This document shows positions 16,899-24,540 of a DNA stretch of 64,000 nt, piece by piece. The notes under the pieces are model-generated. The model was not told the origin of the DNA, searched no databases, and saw only the letters and a program-made list of their open reading frames with translations. The translations under genes and the position numbers were made by a program. Where the stretch lies: NCBI RefSeq assembly GCF_023656415.1, contig NZ_JAMOIL010000011.1:62001-126000 (forward strand). The letters run 5' to 3'. This stretch comes from Nocardioides bruguierae (GTDB taxonomy: Bacteria > Actinomycetota > Actinomycetes > Propionibacteriales > Nocardioidaceae). Each line of letters opens with the position of its first letter. The stretch's first letter is position 1.

Positions 16899-18392
16899 AT
16901 GAGCAGCCCCAGCACCGCGATGCGTGTCGCGGCCGTCGACCTCGGCGCCACCAGCGGCCGGATCATGGTCGCGACGGTCTCGCCGACGTCGCTGCACCTG
17001 GAGGAGGTCCACCGCTTCCCCAACGGGGGAGTGCGCGCCCACGACGGCCTGTTCTGGGACGTGCTGGGCATCCACCGCGAGATCCTCGTGGGCCTCTCCA
17101 GGATCGTCGCCACCGGACGCCTCGACGCGATCGGCATCGACTCCTGGGCCGTCGACTACGGCCTCCTGGACCGCGACGGTCGGCTGCTGGGCAACCCCTA
17201 CACCTACCGCGACAGCCGCACCGACGGGCTGGCCGAGCAGCTGCTCGCCGACCCGGGCTCCGGCTTCGACGCGGCCGAGCTCTACGCCACGACCGGCCTG
17301 CAGCAGCTGCCGTTCAACACGCTGTGGCAGGTCGCCGCCGCCCGCGGCACCGCGGCGCTCGAGCAGGCCGAGACCCTGCTGATGCTGCCCGACCTGCTCG
17401 GCTACTGGCTGACCGGCGCACAGGGCGCCGAGCGCACCAACGCCTCGACCACCCAGCTCTACGACGCCACCACCGGCTCGTGGGCGGCCGACCTGGTCGA
17501 GAAGGTCGGGCTGCGCCCCGGCGTCCTGCCCCCGCTGCGGGACCCGGGCTCGGTCGTCGGCCACCTGCTCCCCGGCATCGCCGAGGCCATCGGGCTGCCG
17601 GAGGGCGCGCAGGTGCCCGTCGTGGCCGTGGGCAGCCACGACACCGCCTCCGCGGTGGTGGGCGTTCCGGCCGCCGACGAGGACTTCGCCTACGTCTCCT
17701 CGGGCACCTGGTCGCTGGTCGGCCTGGAGCTGGACGAGCCGGTGCTCACCGAGGAGGCGCGGCTGGCCGACTTCACCAACGAGGGCGGCGTGGACGGCAC
17801 GATCCGGTTCCTCAAGAACGTCATGGGCCTGTGGGTGCTCTCGGAGTCGATGAAGCGGTGGGCCGAGCGAGGCGTGCCGGGCACCGACCTGGTCAGCCTG
17901 CTCGCCGCCGTCGAGGACGCCGAGCCCCTGCGGACCGTGGTCGACATCAACGACGCCCGCCTGCTGCCTCCCGGGGACATGCCGGCCCGCATCCAGGACC
18001 TGGCCCGCGAGGCCGGCGAGCCGGTGCCCGAGACGCCGGTGGAGATCGCGCGGACGATCCTGGACAGCCTCGCCCTGGCCTACCGGGTGCAGCTGCGCAC
18101 CGCCGCCCGCATCGCCGGCCGCGGCTTCTCCGTCGTGCACGTCGTCGGTGGCGGCTCGCACAACCAGCTGCTGTGCCAGCTCACCGCGGACGCCTGTGGG
18201 GTGCCGGTGCTCGCCGGGCCGGGTGAGGCCGCGGCGCTGGGCAACGTCCTCGTGCAGGCCCGGGCGCTCGGCGTGGACCTGCCGGACCTGGCCGCGATGC
18301 GCGCGCTGGTGCGCCGCACCCACGAGCTGGGTCGCTACGAGCCGGCACCCGGCCTGGACTGGGACGCCGCGGAGGCCCGGCTCGCCCGCTGA
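16899..18392 (+). CDS. rhaB: rhamnulokinase
   Basis: A 497-residue FGGY-family kinase that phosphorylates L-rhamnulose at O1. The N-terminal phosphate loop VAAVDLGATSGRIMVA, the family block IGIDSWAVDYGLLD, VAVGSHDTASAVVG, the ADP-binding YVSSGTWSLVGLE and VHVVGGGSHNQLLCQLTAD are in the right order, and the length is typical. ATG 16899 follows GAGGA; an internal ATG seven codons later is also possible. It is the last gene of the rhaI-rhaEW-rhaB unit. Confidence 0.9.
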   Translation: MSSPSTAMRVAAVDLGATSGRIMVATVSPTSLHLEEVHRFPNGGVRAHDGLFWDVLGIHREILVGLSRIVATGRLDAIGIDSWAVDYGLLDRDGRLLGNPYTYRDSRTDGLAEQLLADPGSGFDAAELYATTGLQQLPFNTLWQVAAARGTAALEQAETLLMLPDLLGYWLTGAQGAERTNASTTQLYDATTGSWAADLVEKVGLRPGVLPPLRDPGSVVGHLLPGIAEAIGLPEGAQVPVVAVGSHDTASAVVGVPAADEDFAYVSSGTWSLVGLELDEPVLTEEARLADFTNEGGVDGTIRFLKNVMGLWVLSESMKRWAERGVPGTDLVSLLAAVEDAEPLRTVVDINDARLLPPGDMPARIQDLAREAGEPVPETPVEIARTILDSLALAYRVQLRTAARIAGRGFSVVHVVGGGSHNQLLCQLTADACGVPVLAGPGEAAALGNVLVQARALGVDLPDLAAMRALVRRTHELGRYEPAPGLDWDAAEARLAR

Positions 18393-18414
18393 CGGGCGAC
18401 GGCCGGAGGACGAG

Positions 18415-18672
18415 GTGGGCGTCGGCACCTGCGCACCGCGCAGCGACTGCGGCTCGGGCGCCGGTGCGCGTCGCGAGCCGTGGCGACCGGACCGCGAGGA
18501 CCTGCGGCTGCTCTCGCTGATGGCGCAGGGGCTGACGATCGAGGCGGTGGCCCGCGAGGTGGGCATGTCGGTGCGCACCGTGCGCCGCCGCGTCCGTGCC
18601 GTGGGGGAGCACCTCGGGGTCGAGACGACCATGGAGTCGGTCGTGTGGGCCGTGCGCGCCGGGCTCATCTGA
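18415..18672 (+). CDS. orphan LuxR-type helix-turn-helix protein
   Basis: An 85-residue protein consisting almost only of a LuxR-type DNA-binding domain: LRLLSLMAQGLTIEAVAREVGM, then SVRTVRRRVRAVGEHLGV and AVRAGLI. There is no receiver or sensor domain. The GTG start has GGAGGA five bases upstream, 22 bases after rhaB, so it may be co-transcribed with the kinase. Its target is unknown. It could be a stand-alone regulator or the remnant of a larger one. Confidence 0.65.
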   Translation: MGVGTCAPRSDCGSGAGARREPWRPDREDLRLLSLMAQGLTIEAVAREVGMSVRTVRRRVRAVGEHLGVETTMESVVWAVRAGLI

Positions 18673-18712
18673 GGTCGCCCTCCCCGGGCTGACCCCCGCC
18701 CCTCGCGCGCCC

Positions 18713-18718
18713 TACCCT
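18713..18718 (+). promoter_or_regulatory. -10 element before the alditol oxidase gene
   Basis: TACCCT lies 38 bases before the GTG. GAGAGGAG stands between and serves as the ribosome-binding site. Confidence 0.4.
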
Positions 18719-18756
18719 GTGACCGCCGCCACGGGGGCGGCGCGAGAGGAGCAGCC

Positions 18757-20046
18757 GTGAGCGGGTGGACGACGGCGGCCGACGGCGGCCGCGAGCGCAA
18801 CTGGTCGGGCAACCACCGCTACACCCGCGGCGCGTTCGTCGAGCCCGCCGACCTCGACGAGCTGCGCCGCGTGGTGGCGGGCTCGGCCCGGGTGCGGGTG
18901 CTCGGCACGGCGCACTCGTTCAACGAGGGGCCGGACACCCCGGGCAGCCAGGTCTCCCTCGCCCGGCTCGACCACGTGCGGGTCGACGCCGAGGCCGGCA
19001 CGTGCACGGTCGGTGGCGGCACGGCCTACGTCACCGCCCTGCCCGCCATGCACGAGGCCGGCTGGGCGCTGCCGAACACGGGCTCGCTGCCGCACATCAG
19101 CGTGGCGGGCGCGGTCTCCACCGGCACCCACGGCTCGGGCGTGGGCAACCGGGTGGTGCCCTCGTCCGTCACGGCGCTGAGCGTGGTGCTGCCGGACGGC
19201 GACCTGCACACCGTGCGCCGGGGCGAGCCCGGGTTCGGCGGCATGGTCGTCGGCCTCGGGGCGACCGGCGTGATCGCCGAGGTCGAGCTCGCGCTCCGGC
19301 CGACCTACGACGTCGTGCAGGACATCCACCCGGGCGTCACGTGGGAGACGCTGCTGGCCGACCCGCTGGCGGTGCTCGGCGCCGGCTACAGCGTCAGCGT
19401 CTTCACCCGGTGGCGCGACGAGCCCGTGCCGGGTGGGGGCGAGGGGGCCGTGGGCGACGTCATCGTCAAGCACCGCACCGACGACCGCCGCCCACCCGAG
19501 GAGGTCGAGGCGCTGCTCGGCCCCGCCCAGCCCGACCGCGCGCCGTCCGCGCTGCTGGGCGCCGACGAGCACCTGACCCCGCGCGGCAGCGTCGGCCCCT
19601 GGTACACCCGGCTGCCGCACTTCCCGCCCGACGGCGACCCGAGCTTCGGCCACGAGGACCAGTCGGAGTGGTTCGTCCCGCTCGGGGACGCCGCCGGGGC
19701 GATCGCGGCCGTCCGCGCGCTGGAGCCGCTCCTGGCCCCGGTGCTCTCCACCTCCGAGCTGCGCACCGTGGCCGCCGACGACCTGTGGCTGAGCGGCTCG
19801 GCCGGCCGGCACTCGCTGGCCGTGCACTTCACCTGGCGCGACGTGCCCGAGCGCTGGGCGGTGGTCGCCGCCGTCGAGGAGGCCCTCGCGCCGTTCGCCC
19901 CGCGCCCGCACTGGGGCAAGACGTTCACCCGGCCGGTGGACCTCGGCCTGTGGGAGCGCGCCGGTGACTGGGTCACCCAGCGTCGGGCCCTCGACCCCGA
20001 CGGGTGCTTCACCAACGCCTACCTCGAGCGCCTCGGTCTCGTCTGA
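18757..20046 (+). CDS. aldO: FAD-dependent alditol oxidase
   Basis: A 429-residue VAO-type flavoprotein closely resembling Streptomyces AldO. It oxidises the terminal carbon of sugar alcohols such as xylitol or sorbitol with O2, giving an aldose and H2O2. NWSGNHRYT opens the FAD domain, and RVLGTAHSFNEG holds His53 at the position that carries covalent FAD in AldO. TGSLPHISVAGAVSTGTHGSG is the diphosphate loop, and WYTRLPHF, SEWFVPL and LRTVAADDLWLS lie in the substrate domain. There is no signal peptide. No LacI box is seen in front of it, so its place between rhamnose genes may be incidental or may reflect sugar-alcohol use. Confidence 0.85.
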   Translation: MSGWTTAADGGRERNWSGNHRYTRGAFVEPADLDELRRVVAGSARVRVLGTAHSFNEGPDTPGSQVSLARLDHVRVDAEAGTCTVGGGTAYVTALPAMHEAGWALPNTGSLPHISVAGAVSTGTHGSGVGNRVVPSSVTALSVVLPDGDLHTVRRGEPGFGGMVVGLGATGVIAEVELALRPTYDVVQDIHPGVTWETLLADPLAVLGAGYSVSVFTRWRDEPVPGGGEGAVGDVIVKHRTDDRRPPEEVEALLGPAQPDRAPSALLGADEHLTPRGSVGPWYTRLPHFPPDGDPSFGHEDQSEWFVPLGDAAGAIAAVRALEPLLAPVLSTSELRTVAADDLWLSGSAGRHSLAVHFTWRDVPERWAVVAAVEEALAPFAPRPHWGKTFTRPVDLGLWERAGDWVTQRRALDPDGCFTNAYLERLGLV

Positions 20047-20055
20047 GCGGCCCAC

Positions 20056-20084
20056 TTGACCGTGTGACCGCGCTCACCTAGGGT
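20056..20084 (+). promoter_or_regulatory. lut operon promoter with embedded Crp-like site
   Basis: TTGACC (20056-20061) and TAGGGT (20079-20084) stand 17 bases apart. TGTGACCGCGCTCACC (20063-20078) fills the spacer. The element is almost identical to the importer promoter at 7950, with one base deleted and a few substitutions. Confidence 0.65.
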
Positions 20085-20095
20085 CGCAGGCAGGC

Positions 20096-20109
20096 TTGTA
20101 ACGTTTCAA
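20096..20109. promoter_or_regulatory. LacI-type operator before lutA
   Basis: TTGTAACGTTTCAA is one change from a perfect palindrome and lies 12 bases after the -10 box. It places lactate use under the rhamnose repressor. Confidence 0.75.
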
Positions 20110-20175
20110 CGCGCGTACGGTGGACGCGTCGGCCGCCCCGGGGCTCCCGGGTGCGGCCCCGAGGAGAGGAGTGCC

Positions 20176-20946
20176 GTGCGGGTCGCCCTCATGGTCACGT
20201 GCATCAACGACGCGATGTTCCCGGACACCGGGAAGGCCGTCGTCCGGCTCCTGCGCCGGCTGGGGGTGGACGTGGAGTTCCCGGCCTCGCAGACCTGCTG
20301 CTCGCAGCCGATGGTCAACACCGGCTACCTGGACGAGGCAGTGCCGGTGGTCCGCACGTTCACCGAGGCCTTCGCCGGCTACGACGCGATCATCACGCCG
20401 TCGGGCTCGTGCGCCGGCTGCGCTCGGCACCAGCACGGGCTGGTCGCCGAGCGCTCGGGCGACCCGGCGCTCCAGGCGGCGGTCGCCGAGACGTCCCCCA
20501 AGACGTACGAGCTCTCCGAGTTCCTCGTCGACGTCCTGGGCGTCACCGACCTGGGCGCCTACTTCCCGCACACCGTGACCTACCACCCGACCTGCCACTC
20601 GCTGCGGATGCTGGGCGTCGGTGACCGCCCGAAGCAGCTGCTGGAGAACGTGCGCGGGCTGCGCCTGCGCGAGCTGCCCGGCGCCGAGGAGTGCTGCGGC
20701 TTCGGCGGCACCTTCGCGGTGAAGAACAGCGACACCTCGGTGGCCATGGGCTCCGACAAGGCACGTCACGTCCGCGAGACCGGCGCCGAGGTGCTGGTCG
20801 CGGGCGACAACTCCTGCCTCATGCACATCGGCGGCACGCTCTCGCGCCAGCAGGCCGGCGTCCGCGTCATGCACCTGGCGGAGATCCTGGCCAGCACGGA
20901 GGACGCCCCCGCAGCCGTTCCGAGCGAGGACGGGGTGAGCGCATGA
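20176..20946 (+). CDS. lutA: lactate utilisation protein A (Fe-S subunit)
   Basis: A 256-residue protein with two CCG-type cysteine-rich domains: TCCSQP and SGSCAGC in the first half, HPTCHS and ECCGFGG in the second. It is the Fe-S electron carrier subunit of the LutABC complex that oxidises L-lactate to pyruvate. The GTG start has GAGGAGAGGAG upstream. It is the first gene of lutABC, with start-stop overlaps throughout. Rhamnose breakdown yields lactate, so the operon completes that pathway. Confidence 0.9.
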   Translation: MRVALMVTCINDAMFPDTGKAVVRLLRRLGVDVEFPASQTCCSQPMVNTGYLDEAVPVVRTFTEAFAGYDAIITPSGSCAGCARHQHGLVAERSGDPALQAAVAETSPKTYELSEFLVDVLGVTDLGAYFPHTVTYHPTCHSLRMLGVGDRPKQLLENVRGLRLRELPGAEECCGFGGTFAVKNSDTSVAMGSDKARHVRETGAEVLVAGDNSCLMHIGGTLSRQQAGVRVMHLAEILASTEDAPAAVPSEDGVSA

Positions 20947-22490
20947 GCGGCACCTTCGTCGGCATGCCGGCCTTCCCGACCGCGGCCCGCGCCGCGCTCG
21001 GCGACACCCAGCTGCGGCACAACCTGGCGCACGCCACCGGCGTCATCCGCGGCAAGCGCGCCCGGCTCGTCGAGGAGGTCGAGGCCAGTCACGCCGCCGG
21101 CGCCCCCGGCGGCTGGGAGGACCTGCGCCTGGCCGGCGCCGCCGTCAAGCAGCGCGCGCTCGACGACCTGGGCACCCACCTGGTGCAGCTCGAGGAGTCG
21201 CTGACGAGGGCGGGCGCGATCGTCCACTGGGCCCGCGACGCCGCCGAGGCGAACGCGATCGTGGCGGCCGTGGCCAAGCAGCACGCGGCCGAGGAGGTCG
21301 TGAAGGTCAAGTCGATGGTGACCCAGGAGATCGGCCTCAACGAGGCGCTCGAGGCCGAGGGCATCGCCGCCTGGGAGACCGACCTCGCCGAGCTCATCGT
21401 CCAGCTCGCCGACGACCTGCCCAGCCACATCCTCGTCCCCGCGATCCACCGCAACCGCGCGGAGGTCCGCGAGATCTTCCTGCGCCGGATGAAGGACGTC
21501 GGACGCCCCGCGCCGGCCGACCTCACCGACGAGCCCGCCGTGCTGGCCGCTGCCGCCCGCGAGCACCTGCGCGAGAAGTTCCTGCGCGCGAAGGTCGGCG
21601 TCTCCGGCGCCAACTTCGCCGTCGCCGACACCGGCACGCTGGTCGTCGTCGAGTCCGAGGGCAACGGTCGCATGTGCCTCACCCTGCCCGAGGTCCTCGT
21701 CAGCGTCGTCGGCATCGAGAAGGTCGTGCCCACCTTCGCCGAGCTCGACCCGCTGCTGCGGCTGCTGCCGCGCTCGTCCACCGGCGAGCGGATGAACCCC
21801 TACACCTCCACCTGGTCCGGCATCACTCCTGGTGACGGCCCGCAGGAGGTGCACGTCGTGCTCCTCGACAACGGCCGCACCAACGCGCTGGCCGACCAGG
21901 TCGGCCGCCAGGCGCTGCGCTGCATCCGCTGCTCGGCGTGCCTCAACGTCTGCCCGGTCTACGAGCGCGCCGGCGGCCACGCCTACGGCTCGGTCTACCC
22001 CGGCCCGATCGGCGCGATCCTCAACCCGCTGCTCAAGGGGCAAGGAGACAAGCAGAACGACTCGCTGCCCTACGCGTCCTCGCTGTGCGGGGCCTGCTTC
22101 GAGGCGTGCCCCGTGCGCATCGACATCCCCGAGGTGCTCGTCCACCTGCGCACCAAGGTGGTGGACGGCCACCGCGGGGACTTCCCGCCCAAGGCCGAGG
22201 CCATCGCCATGAAGGGTGCGGCCTGGGCGTTCAGCGACGCCTCCCGGCTCGGCCTGGTCGAGAAGGCCTCCGGCCTCTCCGGCAGGGTGCTCGCGCGGCT
22301 CTCGAAGTCGTCCTACCCGGGCGGCCGCCCCACCGCCGGCCGCCTCGCGGGCCCGGCTGTCGCCTGGACGGGTGCCCGCGACCTGCCCGCCCCGCCCGCC
22401 GAGTCCTTCCGCGAGTGGTGGGCACGCACGGACGGCGGCACCACGACCGGCACCTCGACCGGCACCGAGACGAAGGGGGAGGGGCGATGA
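20943..22490 (+). CDS. lutB: lactate utilisation protein B (Fe-S subunit)
   Basis: A 515-residue LutB. Residues ~60-300 form the LUD domain (GVSGANFAVADTGTLVVVESEGNG). Two 4Fe-4S motifs follow, CIRCSACLNVCPVY starting at Cys327 and CGACFEACPVRIDIP. The C-terminal ~110 residues are the usual DUF3390-like tail with an added Thr/Gly-rich end. ATG overlaps the lutA stop. It passes electrons from lactate towards the respiratory chain within LutABC. Confidence 0.9.
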   Translation: MSGTFVGMPAFPTAARAALGDTQLRHNLAHATGVIRGKRARLVEEVEASHAAGAPGGWEDLRLAGAAVKQRALDDLGTHLVQLEESLTRAGAIVHWARDAAEANAIVAAVAKQHAAEEVVKVKSMVTQEIGLNEALEAEGIAAWETDLAELIVQLADDLPSHILVPAIHRNRAEVREIFLRRMKDVGRPAPADLTDEPAVLAAAAREHLREKFLRAKVGVSGANFAVADTGTLVVVESEGNGRMCLTLPEVLVSVVGIEKVVPTFAELDPLLRLLPRSSTGERMNPYTSTWSGITPGDGPQEVHVVLLDNGRTNALADQVGRQALRCIRCSACLNVCPVYERAGGHAYGSVYPGPIGAILNPLLKGQGDKQNDSLPYASSLCGACFEACPVRIDIPEVLVHLRTKVVDGHRGDFPPKAEAIAMKGAAWAFSDASRLGLVEKASGLSGRVLARLSKSSYPGGRPTAGRLAGPAVAWTGARDLPAPPAESFREWWARTDGGTTTGTSTGTETKGEGR

Positions 22491-23131
22491 GCGCCGCCCG
22501 CGAGGCCATCCTGGGGCGCGTGCGCAGTGCGCTCGCCGACGTCACCCCGACGCCCGAGCCGGTCGTGCCGCCGGTGACCTCCGCGCTGACCGGCGCCGAG
22601 GAGGCCCACGTGCTCGACGTGTTCGTCGAGCGGGTCGTGGACTACAAGGCCGTCGTCGAGCGGGTCTCCGCTGCCGACCTGCCCGCGCACCTGGAGGGGC
22701 TCTTCGCACCCGGCCAGAAGGTGCTCGTGCCCACCGGGCTGCCGGTCGAGCTGGCCGCCGCCCTGCCCGTGCCGGTCACGGAGGACGAGGGACTGCTCAG
22801 CGCGGCCGAGCTGGACGGCTGCGACGCGGTCGTGACGCTCTCGGCCGTGGGCATCGCCGAGACGGGCACGATCGTGCTCGACCACACCGCCGGCCAGGGC
22901 CGTCGGGCGCTCAGCCTCGTGCCCGACCGGCACGTGTGCGTCGTGCGCACCGACCAGGTCGTGCCCGACGTCCCCGAGGCCGTCGCCCGGCTCGCGGGGG
23001 CGGTAGGCGCCGGACAGCCGCTCACCTGGATCAGCGGCCCGTCCGCCACCAGCGACATCGAGCTCGACCGGGTCGAGGGCGTCCACGGCCCCCGCACCCT
23101 GCACGTCCTGCTGGTCGACGGCGAGGCCTGA
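22487..23131 (+). CDS. lutC: lactate utilisation protein C
   Basis: A 214-residue LUD-domain protein (AAREAILGRVRSAL; VVTLSAVGIAETGTIVLD; ISGPSATSDIELDRVEGVHGPRTLHVLLV), third subunit of the LutABC lactate-oxidising complex. It has no cysteine cluster, as expected. ATG overlaps the lutB stop (ATGA). A hairpin ~50 bases downstream probably ends the operon. Confidence 0.88.
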   Translation: MSAAREAILGRVRSALADVTPTPEPVVPPVTSALTGAEEAHVLDVFVERVVDYKAVVERVSAADLPAHLEGLFAPGQKVLVPTGLPVELAAALPVPVTEDEGLLSAAELDGCDAVVTLSAVGIAETGTIVLDHTAGQGRRALSLVPDRHVCVVRTDQVVPDVPEAVARLAGAVGAGQPLTWISGPSATSDIELDRVEGVHGPRTLHVLLVDGEA

Positions 23132-23179
23132 GTCTGGGCGTCGGTCACGTTGACCGACAGGTGTGCCCGATCGGGGTCC

Positions 23180-23203
23180 GACCGGGCGTGCCGGCCCCCG
23201 GTC
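23180..23203 (+). terminator. hairpin downstream of lutC
   Basis: GACCGGG (23180-23186) pairs with CCCGGTC (23197-23203). It lies 49 bases after the lutC stop, and the short stem makes this a modest call. Confidence 0.45.
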
Positions 23204-23489
23204 GCGCCCGATCCCGGCCACGGCGCAGATGACCGAACGGGCGTCGTCGGGCCCGCGAGCCTGAGAATCGGGTGAGGTCTGTACCGGCTCCTCACGCTCA
23301 GCAGCGGCAGCGCGTGTTTCAACCAGGCACCACTCGGGCACGCCCATCCCCGCTCTCGGACTGGTCTGTGGCCCAGGTCACGGCGCATACTTCTCGGGCA
23401 GTGACGCCGATCACGCGGCCCGGATGACCGTCCGGGCGTGATCGGTCGCAGAGCGGTCCGGGGGGACCGGACGAGCCGGGGAGGTGACC
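23204..23489. other. gene-free control region before the DeoR gene
   Basis: No reading frame here looks coding. It holds a GTTTCAACC half-site (around 23309) like one side of the LacI boxes, a partial Crp-like TGTGG-N6-TCACG (around 23366), and the long inverted repeat listed separately. The DeoR promoter must be here but no clear -10 was seen. Confidence 0.5.
23407..23445. repeat. 39-base inverted repeat upstream of the DeoR gene
   Basis: CCGATCACG (23407-23415) faces CGTGATCGG (23437-23445), and inside GCCCGG (23417-23422) faces CCGGGC (23432-23437). It lies 44 bases before the DeoR start and could be its operator or a leader hairpin. Confidence 0.6.
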
Positions 23490-24254
23490 ATGCACGAGGC
23501 AGTGACACGACAGCGGGAGATCCTGGCCCGCGCCCGTGCCGAGGGCCGCGTCGACGTCGCCGTCCTGGCCACCGAGCTCGACGTCGCGCCGGAGACCATC
23601 CGCCGCGACCTGCGCCACCTCGCCGACCGCGGCGTGGTGCAGCGGGTGCACGGTGGGGCCTACCCCGTGGAGAGCGCCGGCTACGAGACCGACGTCGTCC
23701 AGCGGGCCACCTCCCAGGTGATCGAGAAGCGCCGGATCGCCGCGGCCGCGGCGGAGCGGCTCCAGGGCGCCGAGACCGTCTACGTCGACGAGGGCGTCAC
23801 GCCCCAGTTCGTCGCCGAGGCGCTCGTGCCCGATTCCCCGATCACGGTGGTCACCTCGTCTCTGCTCACCGCGCACGCCCTCGCCAAGCAGGCCGAGGTC
23901 ACCGTGCTGCTGCTCGGCGGTCGGGTGCGCTCGCGCACCATGGCGACCGTCGACCACTGGGCCACCCAGATGCTCGACGGCCTGGTCATCGACCTGGCCT
24001 TCCTGGGGGCCAACGGGGTCAGCCGCGAGCACGGGCTGACCACGCCCGACCCGGCCGTCGCGGCCGTCAAGAGCCTGGTGGTCCAGCGCTCGCGCCGCCG
24101 GGTCTTCATCGGCACCAGCAAGAAGTTCGGCGTCTCGAGCTTCTGCCGGTTCGCCCGCATCACGGATTTCGAGGCCCTGGTGACCGACACCGGCCTCAGC
24201 TCGAGCGAGACGCAGAGGTACGCCGCGCTCGGGCCGCAGGTGGTGCGCGTCTAG
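23490..24254 (+). CDS. DeoR-family regulator, probably of the polyol operon
   Basis: A 254-residue DeoR/GlpR-type repressor. The N-terminal helix-turn-helix reads RQREILARARAEGRVDVAVLATELDVAPETIRRDLRHLADRGVVQRVHGGAYPVE. The C-terminal sensor domain has YVDEGVTPQFVAEAL, VTSSLLTAHALAKQAEVTVLLLGGRVR and LAFLGANGVSREHGLTTPD, a phosphosugar-binding fold. ATG 23490 is chosen because GGAGG stands five bases upstream; GTG 23484 overlaps that site. It precedes the mannitol/sorbitol importer operon in the same direction and is its most likely regulator. Confidence 0.85.
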   Translation: MHEAVTRQREILARARAEGRVDVAVLATELDVAPETIRRDLRHLADRGVVQRVHGGAYPVESAGYETDVVQRATSQVIEKRRIAAAAAERLQGAETVYVDEGVTPQFVAEALVPDSPITVVTSSLLTAHALAKQAEVTVLLLGGRVRSRTMATVDHWATQMLDGLVIDLAFLGANGVSREHGLTTPDPAVAAVKSLVVQRSRRRVFIGTSKKFGVSSFCRFARITDFEALVTDTGLSSSETQRYAALGPQVVRV

Positions 24255-24332
24255 CGCCCCTGCACCGCACACCTCCCCGCCGGCACGACGGGGAGCCATC
24301 GCAACACCTGGTCCGGCCGTGGCACGACGGCC

Positions 24333-24500
24333 GGCCGGGGGGGGGCGGCGGGGCCCCGGGGCCCGGCCCCCCGAGGGGGGCGCCCCGGGGGCCCCACCAG
24401 CAGCTGCTGGGCCCCCCCCCCCCCCCCCCCCCCCCGGGCCGGCGGGCCCCCCACCCCACCCCGGGGCCGGGCGGGGCCCCGCCGGCCGCCCGGCCGGTCG
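24333..24500. other. low-complexity G/C tract with a 24-C homopolymer, probably partly wrong sequence
   Basis: Almost pure G and C runs occupy this stretch, including 24 consecutive C at 24412-24435 and blocks of 5-9 G or C before and after. It falls exactly where the polyol operon promoter is expected. The pattern differs from every other intergenic region in the window and suggests a collapsed or mis-called hairpin region. No regulatory sites should be read from it. Confidence 0.7.
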
Positions 24501-24540
24501 CGCCTGCGACCGGGGACCCTGACCGAGGAGAGGGAAGCAA

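Noticed and set aside
14691..18812. A 1373-codon open frame on the minus strand across the rhamnose genes
   Set aside because: It lies antisense to rhaEW and rhaB with repetitive G/R/V/H-rich residues and no domains. Long antisense frames are an artefact of high GC.
24412..24435. Poly-C run as a phase-variation tract
   Set aside because: It lies inside a wider G/C-only region that looks like faulty sequence and in no coding frame. Phase variation cannot be claimed before resequencing.
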